Source: Myoxocephalus aenaeus (taxonomy: Eukaryota > Chordata > Actinopteri > Perciformes > Cottidae). Taken from it: a stretch of DNA of 64,000 nucleotides. The stretch covers positions 310,001 to 374,000 of the forward strand of contig JBAMJR010000089.1 in NCBI GenBank assembly GCA_038501785.1, written 5' to 3'. Every line of letters begins with the position of its first letter. Position 1 is the stretch's first letter. Of the stretch, positions 48,801-61,629 are shown piece by piece. Made by a program: the position numbers and the translations under genes. The notes under the pieces were generated by a model. The model was given only the letters and a program-made list of their open reading frames with translations, was not told where the DNA came from and ran no database searches.

Positions 48801-51800
48801 CAGGGAGACAACTCTGGGAAAGTCATTATGTCTGAGGACCTTTTGAAGTTTATTCTGATGCGTTGCAGGCTGGAGAGAAGGGTGAAAAAAGAGAGAACGT
48901 CTTGATGTGGGTGGGGGCGTTGCCTCATTTTCCTCAAAGTTGAAATGTATCTATCCCACCCACCCTTCTGCCACAACAGACTTGTTTTTTTTCATATTAT
49001 CTAATCGCTTTTTCCCTTTGAAGAGCTGGAGGAGAGGGGGAGGGAAATGGCCATTCGGGCCTCAAGACAAACTCATTGAAAAATGTTGGCACCAAATGAA
49101 AGGAGGCTTACTCACATGGTGGGTCGGTTTCCTGCCACTGGCCTCTGCGGCGTGCTGAGATCATGTGTCTGTGAGGCTTTCACAGGGGTTACTCATTTCT
49201 AGACCTTGGGACAAGGCATGAGGAACTCCCCCTGGCCAGACTAGGGCACCCCCAAAAAATATCACCTCACCCACCCAACCCTCCACAGCCTCTTTCCTCC
49301 ACCCGCCGGAGCCAATAGCAGGAGTGGTTGGGCTCGAAGTGCAAGGGAGTGAGAAAATAAAGTGCATGGAGTATAAAAGGCTTAACTGAATCGCTTTCAG
49401 CCTATTGTTAGGTGAGGGGAGCTTAGGGGGATAAGAGGGTGGCTGGCTGCTTTGAAAATGACTTGCACAACTGAATAGGAGATCCCCATAAAGTAAGGGC
49501 CCATGAAACCATGAAAGAGCCCACGGCTGTTTTCTCTTTCCCAACCTGGACAAAGCACCCAGCCGTCACATGGTTCGCCAGGGTGGAGACAGTTTGGATT
49601 GATAAAAACATAGTTAGTGGTCGGGAAGTTGTGAGCTTTGGGATGTTTTGCCGTGAGGTTTGGGGTTCTTGTTAGCGCTCAAGTTCCTCTGGGCTGTTGA
49701 GTTTTACTTTTGAAGAGTTTCCTGTGTTTCTTCCTGCACCTTGAGGGATGATGGCTTGTAATCCCGAGGGGACAGTTTGTGAAGCATTGATTTTGGGAGT
49801 AGACCCCCACCTACAAGAAGCTTGCTGCAACACGGGTGATATCAGCAGCTTGGCGCCAGTATCTGATTCTTCCCGACAATGTAACTCTGAAATGTGACTT
49901 GCAGAACTTGTTTAGCGGAATACAAAAGAAAAATAGATTCACTGTTGAACAGCGCCATGTGTCAAATTCATATTCTTTTAATAGTTCCCACCAAGGTCTT
50001 TGGCACGGCGATCTCTCCTTCCCTTGTCCCCATCTCTCGTTTCTCCTCACCTCAAACTGATTTTAATAAATAATACAATGCCGCTTCGTCCTCTCTCATT
50101 CGAGGGAACAATTTGATTAGTGTGTCCTTTTACAGTGGTTAAAAGGCACAGTGCAAATTTGAATCTCATTTCCCAGATAAAGAACAAGAAGAGCAGGATT
50201 TGGGAAGGGGGGTGGAAGAAGGGTTGGGGATTTTTTTTCTCTTTTTGCTTATATCTTATTTATGGATTTACTTGGACGCTGGGGAATGCTGCTGCACCAA
50301 CTTCAAACATTACCTTATCTTACAAACCAGCCTTTTGATGTTGCTGAGATCAGAGGCTCACAGCACAGTGCTTGCCAAACGAAGATGGCAGTGGGTGCAT
50401 ATGTGCATGAGTGTGAGATTTCAAAGAGGCAGCAGAAAAAGTAGCGTTTGGGCTAGGTCAGACACTTCTGAGCAGCCAAAACGGCCAAGATAATTGGCCC
50501 AGCTTAAGTGGCAGCTGACTGGAAAAGCTAGCAGACACAGAATGAAAAATGGAGAATAAATGCTAAATTGTCCGGAGACTATTTGAATTCCGAGCTAAAT
50601 CTCTATTTTTATATTAATTTATCAGAGCTACAAAGCTGGGAGAACTTAAGCAGCATTCGCTAGGCTGTTGTAGTTTCCAATCGGCGCTAATTTGTCTGCT
50701 TTTTAAACAACCACTGTCAGAGTTGACGAGGACCGATGTAATCTTATCGGTGAGGCTCTTCTTTTGAAGCCCATAGTGGGATGTTTAGCATATCTCTACC
50801 ATTGTTCTGGTGTGTTTTGTTATGTGTGTTTTTGTTGCCTTGGCTTCAAGGGCTCCGTGGCCTTTTGATTTAGATGTAATGTGCCTAGTGGGTGGTTATT
50901 GAGTGGTGTTGTGTCGGTCACTTCAATGATGAACTGTCTCCTAAGGGCTCTTTCTCCACAAAGATTGGCTAATGGTGCTAATGCACCAACAGTTGGTGTG
51001 GAAGTATTGTGGCCTGCATGATGAGTTACTGCAAATGATGGAAACAACAAAAAACACAAGATAAATTGTAAAGGTCGTTGGCTGTCTATTTCTATTTTAA
51101 TTTTAACATGTAATATCTTTTGTTTTTTTAACAGAGATGGAATCCCTCCATATAAGCTGGGCACGAAGAAGCAACTCCAGCGAGACATCCATCGCAGTGT
51201 CAAGATCAATGGCCAAATAACGCTACCCCACTTCCCTGTAAGTCCTACTTCCTTAAGGTCTACTTCCTGTCTCAGTGTTTCCTTTTTTGTTATCTGCTAA
51301 GCTCAAACTTTTACACGCTGACAGACAACTGGGTCCTGATTCCCTGGAGGAGTTGTGCTTTATTTTATTTTTTTCAGAGCTCATGTTGTGACAGAATACT
51401 ATATTTCATTCCCCGGCTCATTTTCATATAAAAGCCAGGGTAAATGAAAGGCAGGATTTGCATACCACTTCACTTCTTCTGCTGCTGTTTCAACCCCCCC
51501 CTTCCCAGAAGCTTCTGTAGGGCTGTAAATATAAACTTGTGTTGTCATCTTTGTGTTCCGTCTCAGTTACTGTAGTATGTCACTGAGCGTCATAGCTTCA
51601 TATGTTTTATGCGTCCATGATAGCTGTAGTTATAGCAGAGGCAATAATTGATACGGTGTTAATGGTAAATATTATATTCAACATTAAGATTACTCTTTGA
51701 ACTGACTGAAACTGCAGTTTAGATCCCATCAGATGAATAGGAATCACTATTCAATTCCACTTTAGTCTACTCCCACCCCGATATCTGGTCCCATTAGTAT

Positions 51801-54800
51801 TTAGGTCATGAATGCTCTGAATTCAGGATTTTGTTGACCTGCTGAAGCTGTTTTGGGAAGGTTTAAGGAACTAGGTTACAACAGATTAATAACACAGGTT
51901 AGGAGGTCGGTCTGTTTAAGGTATATCCAAACACAGGTATGTGTATATGGAAGAGTTGTGTATTCTGTGCATGCAATTGGAAGAGTCTGTTCTGCCTTTT
52001 TTCTCTCTTCCTCTCTGTCTTTTCTCTCTCTCAATCTTTCCCCCTCTCTCTCTCTCTCTCTCTTTTCCTTTCCCACTTGCACTCCTTTAATGTCTCCCTC
52101 CTGATTTGGAGATGGCTCTGTCTCCCATGATGCACCAGCCCCAGGCAGCGGGGGCCCCGTGCAGGGCTGGCGCTCCTTTGCCAGCAGCTCTGCTTGCCTT
52201 TCTTCTTCTTCCCTTCATCGTGTCTACAAAGAGATGAGAGGAACAACAAAAAAAGAGTCAAAATCAAGAAAGCCAGTGTGCCAAATAACAAAAAAGTAAG
52301 AAAGGGAGAGAGAGAAGCCGGTGCATATAGTTAAAGAAAAAGGAGGATAATGTGACTAGAGTACCTCTGAGCTGCCCTGCATGCAGCCGGGAAATAAATT
52401 ACTACTTCCCCTCAGATCTTCCCAGTATTTGACTCCTCTATCCTCTCCCTCCCTCTTCTCCCTCCTTCTGTCTCGCTCTCTCTCTCTCTGCCACCATTGC
52501 GACTTCGCTAACGCACATCTCAATCCTCTCCCTCTTTTTTTCATGCTGTTAATTTTGTCCCCTCTCCTTTTTTTATTCCCCTCTCCTCTCCTCCTCTCTT
52601 CTCTGTCGATATCTGGCTTTTATTCGGAGATTTAAAGCTGCGTGTCCCTCCCACCCCTAGTGTGCGTTTGATGTTTGACAAGGGCCCTTTGAAGTTTGCT
52701 GACTTCAGAGGCTGCCTAGCTGATGGCTTGGTTGGGCTACAGAGGGTGCAGGCAGGGGGCCTCCCCTCCGAGCGAGACCAACTGCTACCCCGCCATCGCT
52801 ACCCCCTTCTCTCCTCCTCACCCACCAGCCTGGCACTGCCAAGGGCACTGGGTATGAGAAGATCTGGGGAGGGATGGGCGGTGGAGAAGGTTCAGGTTAG
52901 CTCGAGGGCAAGGGCATGTGGATTAGGCCTGTTGGAATAGTAGCAGGCTTTTTGGAACAAGATAGGATGGTGGATTAGTGCAACATATTGCATCTGTCCA
53001 AAAACACTGCGCAGTTACACTCATACGCATACACACACTAAATTGTCCTTCCCCCTGTGTTGTTTATCCTACAGAGGACACATCGGCTGCCTAAGGAGAT
53101 GACCCCTGTTGAGCCCTCAGCCTTCGCTGCCCAGCTCATATCGCGGCTGGAGAAGCTGAAGCGAGAGCAGGACACCATGAGCTCGTTGGAGGAGAGGCTG
53201 CAGCAGATCCAGGAGGTACGAGCGCACACAAACCTGTTCTCAGCAACCTGACACTTCCACCAATATTAAGCATGGCTCCTACTTGGAAATTCTAACTTGT
53301 ATCCAAGTTAACTCTGTACGATGGTTCCATATTGCACTACAAAAGCCTTTATGCCAGCTTTAGTATGTCGAAGAACAGGGGAAGGACCAAGGGATTTGAA
53401 AGTCTGTCTTGGTTTAGCTACTTCTTCCCTTTTCCTCTCAGTCCTCCACTCCTTCATCTGGAGGAACTTTCAAACTTATGTTTCTAGACACACTTGAAGC
53501 TCCTTCAAATAGTTAGCACTTAGATACTCTCCAGTGGCACGTTTGCTGAGTATGTGTAGTGCCAGTCTCTTTGTGCAGCACAGGCACACTCTGCATTATA
53601 GATGAAGCACACCCAAAGCCTGTTAGCGAAGATAACAGTGCGGCAAAAAGGAAACTCAAATCAAGTTATCCAGGCGTTTGCTCTCACTGACTTCAGAGGA
53701 CGATAGATATAAGTTGGTGTAAGTTGAGACATAAATTCCTCTGCTTGCTGCCTTTCCCAATTGCAATTTTTCTCAATTGCCTTAACTTTTTTACTCTTTT
53801 CTTTGCCTGTCTAGGAGGAGGAAAGGGAGGAGAGCGTTGACCTCACCAGCAGCACCTCCCTCCATCACCCTCTGCTCCCGTCTGGCAGCCAATGCGAGGA
53901 AGACCCCCAGGCTATCCTGGATGAGCACCTATCCCGTGTCCTGAAGACACCTGGCTGCCAGTCACCAGGTGTGGTTCGGCACTCACCGCGCTCACGCTCC
54001 CCAGATCGGACAGATGCTGTGGTGACCTCTGGCCACGGGCCCTTCTTTGGTGCTTATCCTGGGGCCGCCAAGGTGCTGTTGACAGGCAAGCAGTCCACGA
54101 AGCACATCCACCACCACTACATTCACCACCACCATGCTGGCCTCAAGACCAAGGAGCAGATTGAGGCCGAGGCGGCTCAGCGTGTGCAGTGCCTCTGCCC
54201 TCCAGGGGGCGCCAATTATTCCGACTTCACCCCTGCGTGAGTGTAACTTCTAAACTCTGCTGAGACTAGTTAACTTTGTACATTAGCCCGTAGTACCTTT
54301 TTAGATTTTTTTTTAAATGTTCCTAATGTATTCTTCTTTCTCCAGTCGCTGCAGCACTTTGTCCAAACGACCAGTCAAAGCCATCGACGAGGGCGTGTCT
54401 TCGCCACGTCTTCCCTTAGACGCCACCGACCGCTCTCAGAATGTTTGGCAGTGGATCCTAGAGAGTGAGAGGCAGGGCAAGCACAAGCCACACAGGTAAG
54501 TTTCAGTCAGGAGTCGCCACATCATCATTTGTGTCTCGAGTTCCCAGCTCAAGTTGAGCTCAAATTTTTTCCCTAACAGCACTCAAGGCCTAAAGAAGTC
54601 CGACCCGCTTGAATCCAAGACTCTGCCTGATCGGACTCACTCCTCTTGGGGTGGAGGCGGCATTGGCAGTGGGGCTCATCTCCGCGGCCACCACCCAGGC
54701 CACCCGTTCATCCAGGACCCGGCCATGCCACCCCTGCCCCCACCCAACACCCTGGCACAGCTTGAGGAGGCCTGCCGCAGACTAGAAGAGGTCTCCAAGC

Positions 54801-57800
54801 CACCGAAACAAAGGTACACACAGATTCACACATAAAACCAAAACTGCCAACATCTTCCACATTTCATTGACCACATTTAGAATAAACTGTTTTGCATAGT
54901 CCAGTCCAGTGGTTTCCTTTCACATTGATGCGATTATTCATTAGTCATTAATGTCTGTTTTTTTTTAACAGGCATTCAACAGGAGCCAGCAGCCTTCAGA
55001 AAGACAGGAGCCATCCAGCAGCAGCCTTCCTCACTGGAGGCAGCCCGCTAGCCAGCCCCGGACCACAAGCAGACGAGTACGGGCTTATTTCTATACCTTA
55101 ACTTTTCTTAATTGCTTTCCAGCTATTAAGCTTTCCACATTTCATTTCTCATACACTTAAACACTTTTGAGGTTTTCCTATCTCTCCGAGCTGGTGTTTT
55201 CACCCTCTTCCTCACATATTTTCTTGCTCTCCCCTTCAAAGAGAGATGTTGTGAGTCAGCATAGCTATGTCTTTGAACTCCTCTTCTCTTGCTTTTTAAT
55301 CATTTAAGATTAAACATGCTTTAATACGGAGTCCTAACTACCCACCCGTCTCCCAACACACACACACACACACACACACTCTCTCACCACTGGAACCCAA
55401 CAAAGATGTGTTAAGTAGCCCCTGGTAACTCAAAGTTATCGGGCCCCTTTGTACATTTTGTTGGTGAATGGGTTGAGTGTTTGATGATAAGCTACAGCCA
55501 CCTGACTGTGAGGCCTCTTTTAGTTTTAATTGTTTGACCCTTGGGTGAGCCAGCTGCCTGTTGGCGTCCTTAATTAATTATACTCCAATGATTCTTTGTC
55601 TACATTCAACAATATGATTACTTCAAGTGCAGCTGTTTAAAACCAGTTTTTCTTTTGCATTTTCAGGTCTAAGGAGCTAATGGTCACCTACTTCTTCTGT
55701 GGTGAGGAGATTCCTTATCGCAGCATGATGAAGACCCACTGCCTCACCCTGGGACATTTCAAGGAACAGCTTAGCAAGAAAGGCAACTACCGGTAATTAT
55801 GAATCAATGACAGCACACAAATCACAGTCCTGGCTCATACTAGATGTTGACTCACACCTGTTTGAATGAGGGTGGTGCTGGAGCAGGATTAGTTATCTGT
55901 GTATGTATGTGCATTTGTTATTGTACTTGTATATGCTTGTCTGCCGAGTGGCAGTGTGAAATACTGGAGCCGGATAGTTGAAAAGAAACTGGGCTGATCC
56001 GCTATATTCAGAGCTTACAAAGAGAGGGGGGAGGAGGGGTTTTGGAGCAAATTTTTTTCCCCACATCTGGTACTGATTTCCATGGTAAGGCAGCCTTAAT
56101 AAATATGGCTTTGAAGACTGGGCCATTTTATTTTGTGTACAAAGACCATTGCGAGGCCTTCAAATTCCTCCTCCACACTATTGCATCAGGCATTAAAATC
56201 AAATGCCGCAAGCACCATCTTCTGTTAATAACTGATTGCCGTTAACACAGCAAAAATACCTCCTGTCAATGTCAGAAGATGAGGGGGAATTCATAAGCAA
56301 AGTAAGGACTTAGTAAGTAATTTAAAACACACCATGGCATTTAAATCAGGATGTCCAGGCTTTATTTAGTAACGGTTCCAGTACTGCATAGGTTGTATGC
56401 CCCTGAAAAGACACAAAGCCTGCATACCCATGACATCAGCATAAGGTTACAGCCACATCTGCTTGTTAGGCAAGAGAGAAGGCCTGCAAACAAGTCATTG
56501 CACCGCTGCTATCCCATAACTCTTCAGCGAGCGAATGAGAAGGGGGAGGTGGGGATGAAGCGTCTGGCTTCAATGGCAGCAGAATGTGTGGAGTTGGTTA
56601 ATTTGGACATGGCAGCAGTACAGTGGAGAACAGTACGCTGCAACTCTGCCAGACAATATTAGTGCCAGATGTTGCAAAGAGAGAAAAATCCTGCCACATA
56701 AAACATGTTCCAATAGTAAGACTCCTTCTGTCACTCTCTGTCTCACTCTCTGAAACAAAGTGATGACTTTGAACTATTTGTGAGTGAAAATGTAGCATTC
56801 ACAAAATCCAGCCAATTAAATTGAGAAGGGTAATGCATTTATTTAATGAAGATGAAAAGGCAAAATCCAAAGCTTTTCTCTGTTGTAGAAGCTTTGCTAA
56901 AATGCCATATCATTAAACAAAGCCATCACCCTTCCGTCACATTGCTGCACACTTGAGTAGAAAGTCTTGCAGCTGTGGGAACGCAACCTCCTCCTTCCTT
57001 TGTGTGTAATTACAATCAACATGGCAAATAAAACTGTATGTGTACGTTTTTGTACGCCCCTCCTTACATGTGTTGTCTGAATGACTCTAAGCTGAGCGAT
57101 TGCTCATAAAATAGCTTTTATATTTTCCCTTTTTTCTTCTTTTTTTGTATTCTGAACGCAGGCACACATGGGCAAAATGAGGCATTTTTCCATTACAAAG
57201 CTTATCATTAAATCCCCTCCTGCTGATCTTTTGCTGGGTTGAAAGTAGAGAGGAGAAATCATTAGGAGCTCCAGGAGACTTCACAGTCACTGGGACCAAG
57301 CTAACCCTGGGAGTTATCTCTGCTTGAGAGAAGAAGAAGAGTGGGCTAGCTAGGTGACCTGTGACCTCCAGGAGACCGTCTGAGCGGTCACCCCCCTTCC
57401 CCATCCCCCCTCCCAGGGTAAAGCCCCTCAGGCTCGGCCCACATCCAACCTATCACACCCACTCACCGAGCCAGAGCAGGCCTGTGCTCCGCTTCTCTCT
57501 TCTTCTCTTCACACTTTCTTTCCCTTCCCGCTCCCTTTTTTTCCCTCTGTTCTCCGCTGGTGATCGGAAAGCTGCCCCGAAGTGTGTGTGTGTCTGTGAT
57601 GGCGAGTGTGGATAAGAGAGAAACATAGGGTGTGTTTATGTGCACGCAGCGGACTGTGTTCTTGCAGTCACAGGCAGACTCTCAGGCACCTGAAATACCA
57701 ACCTATGTGACAGAAAGGCCCTTCATTTGACAGCCAGCCCAATTAGAAGCCTAGGGGATGCAGAACGGGAGGGGGTCAATGCTGAAGAGAGAGAGGAGGG

Positions 57801-58452
57801 GGGGGGGGCTTAAGACAGCCTCTAATTAACCCTTCAACTTTAATAAGACCTTGCAGGACAGATAGGTATCTGTAGAATGGTCAGCAGTGGATGAGGAGAC
57901 AAGCACACATGGATGGACACACACAAACGGGCTGTTTCTAGCCGCTGGAATTATCACAGGGAGTGTTTAAACGGAGGGTTCAGCTCTATTTGTGCAGCGG
58001 TGTGATGTGGAGTCAGGCTCTGCCTTTGAAGTGTGCAGCAGGGATGGCATTGAAGGCTATGACTAAGTTATTTTGCGCAGGATCCATTTCTGGCTCTCAG
58101 AGTGTGTGTTTGTGTTTGATTTGGACTAAAGGGAGTTGTGCGTGAGCATGTAAATGGAAGTAGTTGTGTAGGTGCCTCAAAGCGGTTTAAAACACGATGA
58201 AATGCATCAGATGCACTCCTGCTGCCACTCTGTCAGTTTTCATTTGAGTTCAATTTGAGTTTTTTTTCACTTTCGCCTACGCTCAACAATTTCTCATGGC
58301 CTCTCTCTTTGTTTTTCCTCCTCAGGTACTACTTCAAGAAAGCCAGTGATGAGTTTGAGTGCGGTGCCGTGTTCGAGGAGGTGTGGGAGGACGCCAGTGT
58401 GTTGCCCATGTATGAGAGCAAGGTCCTGGGCAAGGTGGAGAGGATGGACTAA
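44982..58452 (+). CDS. axin2: Axin-2 (conductin), Wnt pathway scaffold, ten coding exons
   Basis: Scaffold of the cytoplasmic beta-catenin destruction complex and a negative-feedback regulator of Wnt signalling. Coding exons: 44982-45808, 48323-48463, 51135-51237, 53075-53215, 53815-54236, 54346-54495, 54580-54813, 54972-55076, 55667-55792, 58326-58452; every junction is GT-AG and keeps the frame, giving 2376 bp and 791 residues (human AXIN2: 843). Tankyrase-binding RPPVPGEEG is at 19-27; the RGS domain, which binds APC, at about 83-205; the GSK3-binding helix (AAQLISRLEKLKREQ) in exon 53075; the beta-catenin-binding helix (AILDEHLSRVLKTPG) at about 437-451; a histidine-rich KHIHHHYIHHHH stretch; DIX polymerisation domain from about 708 to the end. 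The RRNEDGLGEPEG and TKSLHFLLGDQDG wording matches axin2, not axin1. The ATG at 44982 has a good context (GAGCCATGA). Confidence 0.97.
45978..46512 (-). promoter_or_regulatory. axin2: TCF/LEF motifs in axin2 intron 2
   Basis: ATCAAAG at 45978-45984, in the context TTGATCAAAGAG, and ATCAAAG at 46506-46512, in GCATCAAAGGG. Both extend beyond the 7-bp core towards the optimal TCF site. Confidence 0.4.
47713..47775. repeat. GA-rich low-complexity tract in axin2 intron 2
   Basis: Imperfect GAGAGAGTA and GAGGGA repeats. Intron 2 (45809-48322) otherwise shows no feature beyond the TCF motifs. Confidence 0.85.
48323..48463 (+). CDS. axin2: axin2 coding exon 2
   Basis: Acceptor GTCTTTTGCAG|GTC; donor AGTGT|GTAAGT. 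141 bp encoding the serine-rich GYIFAPATSANDSEISSD and MTDSSV region conserved in axin2. Confidence 0.95.
51135..51237 (+). CDS. axin2: axin2 coding exon 3
   Basis: Acceptor TTTTTTTAACAG|AGAT; donor TTCCCT|GTAAGT. 103 bp encoding DGIPPYKLGTKKQLQRDIH and onwards, ending in phase 0. Confidence 0.95.
52033..52063. repeat. (CT)n tract in axin2 intron 4
   Basis: CT repeat within a longer pyrimidine-rich block. The intron (51238-53074) also has two GC-rich stretches, at about 52093-52240 and 52640-52930, with no splice-bounded exon. Confidence 0.85.
53075..53215 (+). CDS. axin2: axin2 coding exon 4: GSK3-binding region
   Basis: Acceptor TTATCCTACAG|AGG; donor CAGGAG|GTACGA. 141 bp, 47 codons, encoding the amphipathic helix FAAQLISRLEKLKREQ that binds GSK3, then SLEERLQQIQE. 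Confidence 0.96.
53815..54236 (+). CDS. axin2: axin2 coding exon 5: beta-catenin-binding helix and histidine-rich region
   Basis: Acceptor TTGCCTGTCTAG|GAG; donor CCTGC|GTGAGT. 422 bp. Encodes the beta-catenin-binding helix AILDEHLSRVLKTPG, a proline/serine-rich stretch and KHIHHHYIHHHH. Confidence 0.96.
54346..54495 (+). CDS. axin2: axin2 coding exon 6
   Basis: Acceptor TCTTTCTCCAG|TCGC; donor CACAG|GTAAGT. 150 bp, containing the conserved NVWQWILESERQGKHKPH. Confidence 0.95.
54580..54813 (+). CDS. axin2: axin2 coding exon 7
   Basis: Acceptor TTCCCTAACAG|CACT; donor CAAAG|GTACAC. 234 bp, containing the conserved NTLAQLEEACRRLEEVSKPP motif. Confidence 0.95.
54972..55076 (+). CDS. axin2: axin2 coding exon 8
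   Basis: Acceptor TTTTTAACAG|GCAT; donor GACGA|GTACGG. 105 bp encoding a low-complexity serine/proline linker before the DIX domain. Confidence 0.92.
55358..55379. repeat. (AC)n microsatellite in axin2 intron 9
   Basis: Short AC repeat in the intron between 55077 and 55666. Confidence 0.9.
55667..55792 (+). CDS. axin2: axin2 coding exon 9: first part of the DIX domain
   Basis: Acceptor TTGCATTTTCAG|GTC; donor TACCG|GTAATT. 126 bp encoding MVTYFFCGEEIPYRSMMK and LGHFKEQLSKKGNYR. Confidence 0.96.
58326..58452 (+). CDS. axin2: axin2 last coding exon: end of the DIX domain
   Basis: Acceptor TTTTTCCTCCTCAG|GTAC. Encodes YYFKKASDEFECGAVFEEVW and ends LGKVERMD then TAA at 58450-58452. The preceding 2.5-kb intron (55793-58325) shows no recognisable feature. 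Confidence 0.97.
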
Positions 58453-60205
58453 AAGCCACTTAGTTGCCAACCAGCCAACGCCCTTCCTCGCCCAACCAAA
58501 AGCTAAACTGTCCCTAAAAGAATTGAGCAAGAGACTCTTTGTAATTAACAAAAAATACTCTGGACTCCTGTTTTTGTTTTTTGTTTTTTTGTTTTTTCTT
58601 CTATTTCTTAATATTAAGCTAAACAGAGTTAATATATCCAGCACAAGAGGAGTGTTTGAAGGAAGACGAGCCAATGAAGTATGTCGAACCCAGAGGAGGT
58701 GCCGCCCCTCCCTGACTTTATCAACCAATCAGCCTTAGAAACACAAGGGAATGACACGAGAGACTTTAAAAGACCAATACAAGGATGATGATGATGATGA
58801 AGATGATGATTGGAGGCCAGTGGGGGGGAGACCCCGCCTCTTCTTGAATATAACCACTGAAGATATAGATGACTGTTTTGTTGTGATGTGATGAGAGACT
58901 GAGTGCAACGGACTAGCGGGTGCTGAAGACACAGTGCCACCAACCTGCTCTTAACGTTACGCTCCAACATCGTTACAAAAACGTCTGTACATGTGCATAT
59001 ACATACATGCATATATGTATATATACATGTATTATATATATAGATGTTTTTTGTCTTGAGTTGAACGTTTTTAAGTATTTATTGAAAAAAACCAACCCAC
59101 TCTTTTCCCTGTTTTTAAAAACCTGTGTCCCTCCCCCTCCCTATTCCAGCCAATGGGCAAGCTGCTTTGAATGTTGGGAGAATACTGTGGTGATATTGTT
59201 ATGTGTTTGTTTTTGTCTGTTTTTACTTTACACAAAGGATGTGACACTAGCCTAGCACCTCCCATAGCCTTGTAGCCCTGTCTGATCCAAACTAACAACC
59301 TTAGCAGTGGTCTTGTCTAAGGGGCTCTCTCTCCTCTATTCTAATGGTCAATCCCAGTCTTATATGCTGCTGATAATTTGTAATGTTTGTCACACTAGTA
59401 TTTCCTCTCCCTCGTTCTCCCCCTCCCTCTCTTTTTCTCTCAGTCCGGTGACAGAGCTCAATCTTTTTTGTTGTGCCTTTGTTTGTAAACCAGGCATTGC
59501 ACAAGGGCAGGGGGGTAAAACAGTTGCAGATACACACAGAGAGGAGACCTGGAGCACAAGCTGTACCATCTAATAATGGCAGTGTTTACAACCCGCACAC
59601 TAAAATAACTTGTGCTAACGAGAACAAGTTTGGGTCACTGAGAATGGCTTCTCGAAGGAAGTCAGCTAGTGTGTCAAAAAACACAAAAAAAGAAGAAGAA
59701 AAAAAATCTGAACATTGAAGAATTATGGCTCCAATATCCTATGAATGTTGTTACAGTAACATCGTATATAGCAGAGCTCCTGTATACATTGTAATTATGC
59801 ATTCTGAAGTATGGATACTGACATATGATGCACACAGAGTACACACACACACACACACCTACACAAACAGTACACACACAGTATCTCTGGTGTTTTATGA
59901 GTACAGCACCTGTGCCTACATGGATGCCATACCATGTGCTACCCTGTTTCAGGGTTTTAATATATATCCCTTGGTTTTCAGAAGGGTTTTATGTTGAAAA
60001 GATATTTTTATGCTTTTAATAATATCCTGTAATCATGTTATTTTGTTTTGTTTTTACACCACGGCCTTTTTTGTTTTGTTTCATTATATCTAAACTGTAA
60101 ATTATACATTATATAAAGAGTTTCATTTAAAGATTTACATGGACCTATAATTATTGTAATTATTGAGAGATGTAGCCTTTATTAAAGTTTTATATTTTTC
60201 AAATG
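58453..60205 (+). other. axin2: axin2 3' UTR
   Basis: About 1.75 kb of AT-rich sequence from the stop codon to an ATTAAA signal at 60181-60186. It includes a GAT repeat near 58786-58810, an AC repeat near 59838-59857 and several ATTTA-like stretches. The end is estimated at about 20 bases after the signal. Confidence 0.7.
60181..60186 (+). terminator. axin2: Probable axin2 polyadenylation signal (ATTAAA)
   Basis: ATTAAA followed by a T-rich stretch and a TGTTGTG downstream element, a plausible cleavage region near 60205. No earlier strong AATAAA is seen in the 3' UTR. Confidence 0.6.
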
Positions 60206-61594
60206 AAAGCTGTTGTGCCTGGATTTGCTTCTTTCATTATTCTTTCCAGAATAACCTGTGAATCGTTGTCATCATGGTACATTTTCTTATATCGTGGTCT
60301 GTTTGAATCATTGATTCTAAGTGAAACTGGCTGTTAAAAGTACTAAATGAATACGCAGGTTACAAACAATTCTGAATATCTCATTCGCAGTGCTGATGTT
60401 ATTTCTTCAGCGCCTAATCCTCAGAACATTGCCCCATCCTTTGTATATCATAAGGGGTTGTTCTCAATTCTCATTCGCTATTCAACTTGCTACAACTTAG
60501 GACAATGACACGGCTGAATAGCTCGCTAATGTTGTTAAACACACAATGTTATTGACGTTGAATCTTATTCGCACAATGTTAGCTTTATGCTAGCGCTAAG
60601 CCAATCACAGTTGAACAGGACTTTATCTCCTGTTGCCAAGTCATATCTGAGGTTTGTCCTATTTACTGGAGTAGTGACCAACGTTTTCATAGCATGCTAA
60701 CCTTATGGGATGGTAATGATTGTTCCAGGTATTAAACCGCCAGGTGTTACCAGGGATTGTGAAACGTTTTGATGGCAAAATGCATGAAAATCTACACATA
60801 TGTTCTTAATTCTTCTTTAATTTGGCAAGTGACCATAGTACCCTTACATGCTGCCAAGTCAAAGTCAAGCAGGGTCAAAAGAGGATACGTCATGTGTCAT
60901 ATCATTAAAGAAGAACAAATATGCACTAAAATCTGGTCTTTACTGGGCGAAAGGCTTTCGAGCTGGCGCACAATCATGAGGATGATTGGTATGTGTCACT
61001 GAGGTGTCTGCAGGGAGGGTGTAGTAGAAGTTTACTTTATGTATGAGAATCAAAATTGTGCAATTATTAAAAAGAACTTCAATGAAATACTATAAACAAA
61101 TGGCTGCTATTCATTGGAGCATGCCAACAAAATGTTGTCAGGCCGAGTGCAACCAAAGAGCATCTAAGTGGGCGCCATTCCTTTATCTATAGCACTATCT
61201 GCTGTAACCCTCCAGCCATCCCATCTATGTGGTGTGTGCCACACCACATAGCTCAAGTCCCAGCCTTCATTCCACTGCATTGGTCACAGTGCAGATCTCC
61301 TGGAGGCTGGTATGGTGGGCCATGTCAGGTGGAAGCAGCAGAACGTGAAAGCAGAGTCAAAGGGCCAGCAGACAATTTATTTCGGCGTCCCCCCCACTGA
61401 CTGTTGTTCCCCTCCGTTGTCCTCCATAGCGCTCTGCTAGTAGCAGCGGGGAATCTGCACAGCACTTCCACACTTCCGATTCGAGCTGGACTGAGACGCA
61501 TCCGTAGAAATCCATTTCAAACCATTAAAATGTGGTTTGGATCTGATTTTCAGAAATCACGTGTGTTATTTTTGCTGTCCAGACTTGCAGACTT

Positions 61595-61629
61595 GATTGT
61601 ATCCAGACTAAAGCAGTCTGGATACAATC
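61595..61629. repeat. Perfect 15-bp hairpin with 5-nt loop
   Basis: GATTGTATCCAGACT, loop AAAGC, then the exact inverse AGTCTGGATACAATC. Further copies of CCAGACT/AGTCTG lie nearby (61579-61585, 61666-61671), suggesting a repetitive or transposon origin. Confidence 0.9.
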
